A stretch of 64,000 bases of DNA from positions 4,154,001 to 4,218,000 of the forward strand of contig NZ_OX044366.1 in the NCBI RefSeq assembly GCF_943846705.1, given 5' to 3'. Under the pieces are notes generated by a model. That model saw only the letters and a program-made list of their open reading frames with translations, made no database searches and was not told the DNA's origin. Source of the stretch: an uncultured Pseudomonas sp. GTDB lineage: Bacteria; Pseudomonadota; Gammaproteobacteria; Pseudomonadales; Pseudomonadaceae. The position numbers were made by a program, and so were the translations under genes. Positions 60,242-64,000 of the stretch are shown in pieces (the stretch's first letter is position 1; each line of letters opens with the position of its first letter).

Positions 60242-62387
60242 TGATCTGCCCCTTTTTCAACGCTTCCATCACGCTGCTTTTTGGCCCGTCGGCGATGATC
60301 TGCCCGCGATCAACAATTATCAGCCGGTCGACCAGGCTGAGCATCGAGGCCCGGTGGGTGACCAGTAATAGGGTCTTGCTGCCGATTACCGCAGACAAAC
60401 GCTGCTTGAGGCGCTCTTCACCGGTGTTATCCATGGAGCTGGTCGGCTCATCGAGCAGCAGAATAGGCGGATCGAGTAACAGCGCGCGCGCCAGAGCCAC
60501 GTTCTGCCGCTGGCCGCCAGAGAGGTTCTGGCCACGCTCACCGACCTGCAGCTCATAGCCCTTCGGGTGCAGACGGACAAACTCGTGCACACCCGCCAAC
60601 TCGGAGGCCTGCAACACCAGCTCGTCCTCCACATAGCGCGCACCGGACACCAGGTTGTCACGCAAGGTGCCGCTAAACAGCTGAATGTCCTGTGGCACAT
60701 AACCGATGTTGTGCCGCAGGTCACTGACATCCAGCTGGCGTACGTCGATGCCGTCGACCAGCAAACTGCCGCCATCGGGCTGATACAGCCCCACAATCAG
60801 CTTGGCCAACGAGCTTTTACCCGAGCCGCTACGGCCAATGATGCCAATCTTCTCGCCAGGGCGAACGATCAGGTTGATGCCCTGCAGGGCAGCCTGCTGC
60901 TGATCCGGATAATGAAAGTCCAGCTGACGAAACTCGATGGCACCTTGCAGCGACTGGCGCTTGAGCGGGCGCTCATCGGCCTGACGCTCCTGCGGCAACT
61001 CCATCATCTGATTGACGGAATCGAGGGTGATCTTGGCCTGCTGATAACGGGTGAGCAAACCGGAAATCTGCGTCAACGGCCCTAAAGCGCGACTGCTCAG
61101 CATGTAGCAGGCAATCAGCCCGCCCATGCTCAGGTTGCCGTCGATAATCTGGTACACACCCAGCACGATGACGATCACCCCGGCGAGTTGCTGCAGCAGC
61201 ATGGTCGAGTTCATCGCCAGGCTGGAAAGCATGCGCGCGCGCAGCTCCAGACGACTGAGGGTGCCAATGGTTTGCTCCCAAACGTACTGGCGCTCACTCT
61301 CGGCATTGTTGACCTTGACTGCATCCAGCCCCGCCAGGCTCTCAATCAGGCTCGACTGGCGCTCAGCCGCCAGGGCCATGGTGCGCTGCATGGTTTCCGC
61401 CAGCGGGCGCTGCAAGCTCCAGCCGATCAGGGCTACCAATGGAAAAGCCAGCACCGGAACCCACACCAGATGCCCACCGATCATCGCGATCACCGCGAGA
61501 ATCAACAGGGTAAACGGCAGGTCGATGACGCTGGCCAAGGTCAGCGAGGCGAGAAAATCGCGTAGGCTCTGAAACTCATGAATATTCTGCGCAAAGCTGC
61601 CCACTCGCGCCGGCCGAAACTTCATGGCCATGCCGGCAATACGCTCGAACAGCGTGGCGGAAATAATCAGGTCGGTCTTCTTGCCCGCCAGATCCAAGCA
61701 AAGACCGCGCAGGGTTTTCAGCAGTAGATCGAAGCAGAACACCCCGGCGATGCCAATCGCCAATACCCAGAGCGTGGCTTCGGCTTGGTTCGGTACCACG
61801 CGGTCGTAGACGTTCATCACGAACAGCGGCGTGGCCAGGCCAATCAGGTTAATCAGAAAACTCGCCGCAATGGCATCGATATACAACCAGCGTGAACGCT
61901 TGAGGGTGTCGCGAAACCAGGAGGTGGCGCGCGGAATCAACTCACCCCGGTTGAAATCAAACTTGTGCAACGGCTGGGCAAAGAACACCTGCCCGCTGTA
62001 CTCCTCAGCCAGCGCTTCGGCACTGACATGCACCTCACCCCCTTCACTTTCGCTGGGCATGATGCGTGCCCGACCCTGGTCATCCCAGCCCAACAGGATG
62101 GCACTGCGACCATCATGCAGCAGTAACAGAGCAGGCATGGCAAGCGCTGGAATCTTTTCCAGGCCACGACGCAACCAGCGCCCCTGGAGGCCGGCACGCG
62201 CCGCTGCACGCGGCATCAACTCCGCGTTCAAACGCTGATCAGGCAGCGGCAGACCGGCGGTGAGCATGGCGCGACTGACCGATTTTTGGTGCAAGCTGCA
62301 CAACGACAACAGGCTATCTAGCAGTGGATCGTCGTAGCGATCGCGGGGATCACTACGGGCTTGCATCTGGCTGGGGTCTACTGCCAC
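60231..62387 (-). CDS. lapB: LapB, type I secretion ABC transporter with C39-like domain
   Basis: The 718-residue protein has an N-terminal C39-like domain that appears inactive as a peptidase (20-150), six transmembrane helices (about 160-440), and an ATPase domain (about 480-715). The ATPase carries Walker A GRSGSGKSS, LSGGQRQ, and Walker B ILLLDEPTSSMD. It starts 42 bases after lapE, at GTG 62387 (MAVDPSQMQ); an ATG seven codons later is possible. Confidence 0.92.
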   Translation of the reverse strand: MAVDPSQMQARSDPRDRYDDPLLDSLLSLCSLHQKSVSRAMLTAGLPLPDQRLNAELMPRAAARAGLQGRWLRRGLEKIPALAMPALLLLHDGRSAILLGWDDQGRARIMPSESEGGEVHVSAEALAEEYSGQVFFAQPLHKFDFNRGELIPRATSWFRDTLKRSRWLYIDAIAASFLINLIGLATPLFVMNVYDRVVPNQAEATLWVLAIGIAGVFCFDLLLKTLRGLCLDLAGKKTDLIISATLFERIAGMAMKFRPARVGSFAQNIHEFQSLRDFLASLTLASVIDLPFTLLILAVIAMIGGHLVWVPVLAFPLVALIGWSLQRPLAETMQRTMALAAERQSSLIESLAGLDAVKVNNAESERQYVWEQTIGTLSRLELRARMLSSLAMNSTMLLQQLAGVIVIVLGVYQIIDGNLSMGGLIACYMLSSRALGPLTQISGLLTRYQQAKITLDSVNQMMELPQERQADERPLKRQSLQGAIEFRQLDFHYPDQQQAALQGINLIVRPGEKIGIIGRSGSGKSSLAKLIVGLYQPDGGSLLVDGIDVRQLDVSDLRHNIGYVPQDIQLFSGTLRDNLVSGARYVEDELVLQASELAGVHEFVRLHPKGYELQVGERGQNLSGGQRQNVALARALLLDPPILLLDEPTSSMDNTGEERLKQRLSAVIGSKTLLLVTHRASMLSLVDRLIIVDRGQIIADGPKSSVMEALKKGQISVS

Positions 62388-62429
62388 AAAGATTTACTCA
62401 TGCTCGGTTAGGGCCGTTGACGCGTGGCC

Positions 62430-63773
62430 TCAGTTCAACCCCGGCAGTTTGACCTGGGCCTTGATCTCATCCAATGGCGCGGCAGCCATCGGCGCGACCA
62501 CCCCCTGACTCTGGAGCAGGGTGCCTATGGTGGCCTTGATCCGATATTGAGTAAACAGCTCGGTGAAACGGACTTCTTCAAGACGGCGCGAGGAAGTGAA
62601 CAGCTCATTTTCACTGTCGAGCAAGTCCAACAGCGTGCGCTCACCCAAACTGAACTGTTGCTGGTAGGAGTCACGCACACGGCTGCTGTAGTCAACGTAT
62701 TGCTGAGCAATCGGTAATTGCTGATTGGCATTTATCAACGCATTCCAAGCCAAGCCGAGCTCTTCATTTAATACGCGCAAGGCGTTATTGCGAATATCCA
62801 TGGCCTGATTGGTTTGATAGGCCTTGGATTGCAAGTCAGCTTTATTGCTACCGCCAGCAAACAGGTTGTAACGCATGCCCAGCATTGCTCGCCAATCGTT
62901 ATTGTGGCCCTCAACGCCATCCAGATTGTTGTCCATACTGCGCGACAACTCCGCATCAACGCGCGGGTAGAAGGCCGACTTAGCGGCTTCGTACTGCTGC
63001 TCGGTTGCTTGGATATCTGCTTCGGCTGAGCTCAACAAAGGATTATTAGCGAGCATTTCCTCACGTGCTGCCGTCAGATTATCCGGCAATTGACCTGCCA
63101 GATTTGAAGGCATACTCAAACCACTCGGCTCACGACCAACAACGCTGTAGTAATTAACCCGGGCATCAGCCAGGTTGGTTTGCTCGGTAATCAAATTGTT
63201 ACGCGCCTGGGCCAAACGCGCTTCGGCCTGATCGAGATCGACGATCCGGCCGACACCGCTCTGACTGCGCAGGGTGATCTGATCATAGATCCGCTTATGG
63301 CTGGCCAAGTTGGTCTCGGCCAGACGAACCAAGTCTTGACGAGTCAGCACATCCAGATACACCTGCGCCACCGCCAGAGCAGTGCGCTCAGCGGTGCCCA
63401 TCAGTTCATAGGCACGCGCATTCACCGTGGCGCGTTGACGACCGACTTCACTGCGGGTGGCAAAACCGTCAAAAACCATTTGCTGCACTCGCAGGCTCGA
63501 TTCGCCACGGTTTAACGTCTTGGTATCGTGGCCCGTTCCACGGGTCCCTGGGCTGTCAGTAAACTCACGGCCATAGCCAGCCAATAAATCAACTTGCGGC
63601 AGATATCCGCCCTTAGCCGCCTTCATCTGCTCTTCAACCGACAAACGCGCATTAACCCCCGCCTGAATCTCCGGATGCACCTCAAGAGCACTTTGCATGG
63701 CTTCATTGAGCGACTGGCCATGAGCAGCCAGAGATACCGCCAGAGCAAGGGGGACGAGAGCAAGATAACGCAT
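62430..63773 (-). CDS. lapE: LapE, TolC-family outer-membrane channel
   Basis: The 447-residue product has a signal peptide (ALAVSLAAHGQ) and the TolC fold, with two repeats of OEP-type helices (LNEAMQSALEVHPEI, QAEARLAQARNNLI, GERTLLDLLDSENELF). AGGAA precedes the ATG. It is the promoter-proximal gene of lapE-lapB-lapC. The adhesin itself is not in the window. Confidence 0.92.
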   Translation of the reverse strand: MRYLALVPLALAVSLAAHGQSLNEAMQSALEVHPEIQAGVNARLSVEEQMKAAKGGYLPQVDLLAGYGREFTDSPGTRGTGHDTKTLNRGESSLRVQQMVFDGFATRSEVGRQRATVNARAYELMGTAERTALAVAQVYLDVLTRQDLVRLAETNLASHKRIYDQITLRSQSGVGRIVDLDQAEARLAQARNNLITEQTNLADARVNYYSVVGREPSGLSMPSNLAGQLPDNLTAAREEMLANNPLLSSAEADIQATEQQYEAAKSAFYPRVDAELSRSMDNNLDGVEGHNNDWRAMLGMRYNLFAGGSNKADLQSKAYQTNQAMDIRNNALRVLNEELGLAWNALINANQQLPIAQQYVDYSSRVRDSYQQQFSLGERTLLDLLDSENELFTSSRRLEEVRFTELFTQYRIKATIGTLLQSQGVVAPMAAAPLDEIKAQVKLPGLN

Positions 63774-64000
63774 TGAGTTGACTTCCTTTCAGGCTGGGCT
63801 GGGGACTAGAACCGTGAAGCGCTAAACGCTCGACGCATTGGCCGCCAGAATACATAAACGACCGGCTCAGGAGGGGGACCTACACGACACAGTCCCGCAT
63901 CAATGTCAAAGTGACATCAGGTTTAGCATTGTTTATTATCAAAACAAGTCGGTCAATAGTTCGGCATAAAGCTAATTCCATTAAGTGATAAGCCAAAAAA
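63774..64000. other. lapE upstream region with possible FleQ-like site
   Basis: The last 227 bases carry no gene. They become AT-rich after 63890 and include an inverted repeat ATGTCA-AAG-TGACAT (63903-63917) and GTCAATAGTTCGGC (63952-63965), a partial match (10 of 14) to the FleQ consensus. A divergent gene, possibly the adhesin, may start beyond the edge. Confidence 0.45.

Noticed and set aside
1..64000. CRISPR arrays, tRNA or rRNA genes, insertion sequences, prophage
   Set aside because: No repeat-spacer series, cloverleaf-like gene, transposase or integrase frame was seen. The repeats present are short dispersed hairpins.

Overview
The window is a stretch of Pseudomonas chromosome. The evidence is a contiguous flagellar fliE-fliL block containing an HptB/HsbR/HsbA module, an algU-mucABCD operon next to nadB, a lepA-lepB-rnc-era-recO-pdxJ run, a tctDE/opdH/tctCBA block, high GC content, Pseudomonas-type dispersed inverted repeats and Hfq/Crc-type AANAANAA motifs. 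From memory of PAO1, gene order from about 10 kb to the mmsB-like gene broadly follows PA0783-PA0743. The species cannot be named from the sequence alone.

Layout. (1) 1-10.3 kb, minus strand: fliE-F-G-H-I-J, then hsbA-hsbR-hptB, fliK and the start of fliL, with -24/-12 (RpoN) promoters in front of fliE, fliK and fliL. (2) 10.3-20.1 kb: a VF530-like protein, a thioredoxin-fold/2OG-Fe(II) oxygenase fusion, putP, an HDOD protein, and a tightly coupled operon of cupredoxin-like protein, GGDEF-EAL protein, DUF3034 barrel and globin lipoprotein, preceded by an AraC regulator. (3) 20.3-25 kb: an unknown anchored protein, a chagasin-like inhibitor, cmoAB, pdxJ and recO. (4) 25-34 kb, minus strand: era, rnc, a DUF4845 protein, lepB, lepA, and mucD-C-B-A-algU with two AlgU-type promoters. 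(5) 34-38.7 kb: nadB, ygfX/sdhE, ygfZ and a second HDOD protein. (6) 38.7-46.4 kb: tctE-tctD divergent from opdH-tctCBA and an AbrB-family membrane protein. (7) 46.4-48 kb: ung and a TrmK-like methyltransferase. (8) 48.2-51.1 kb: an accessory metal-responsive cassette of DUF3147 protein, CsoR/RcnR repressor, His-rich exported protein, HupE-like protein, anchored periplasmic protein and a 42-residue His-tailed lipoprotein, around a perfect C6-T-G6 operator. (9) 51.4-58.8 kb: an orphan protein, then an AraC regulator divergent from genes that cover isobutyryl-CoA to propionyl-CoA. (10) 58.9-63.8 kb, minus strand: a Lap-type type I secretion system (lapC, lapB, lapE). Its adhesin is not in the window.

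Most of the window is core Pseudomonas metabolism, envelope stress and motility. The least explained parts are the metal cassette at 48.2-51.1 kb and the cupredoxin/c-di-GMP/DUF3034/globin operon at 14.9-19.2 kb. Sequence-level regulatory signals include three RpoN promoters, two AlgU promoters, a CsoR-type operator, a candidate TctD site and at least five Crc/Hfq motifs at catabolic genes. No tRNA, rRNA, CRISPR array, insertion sequence or prophage was seen.
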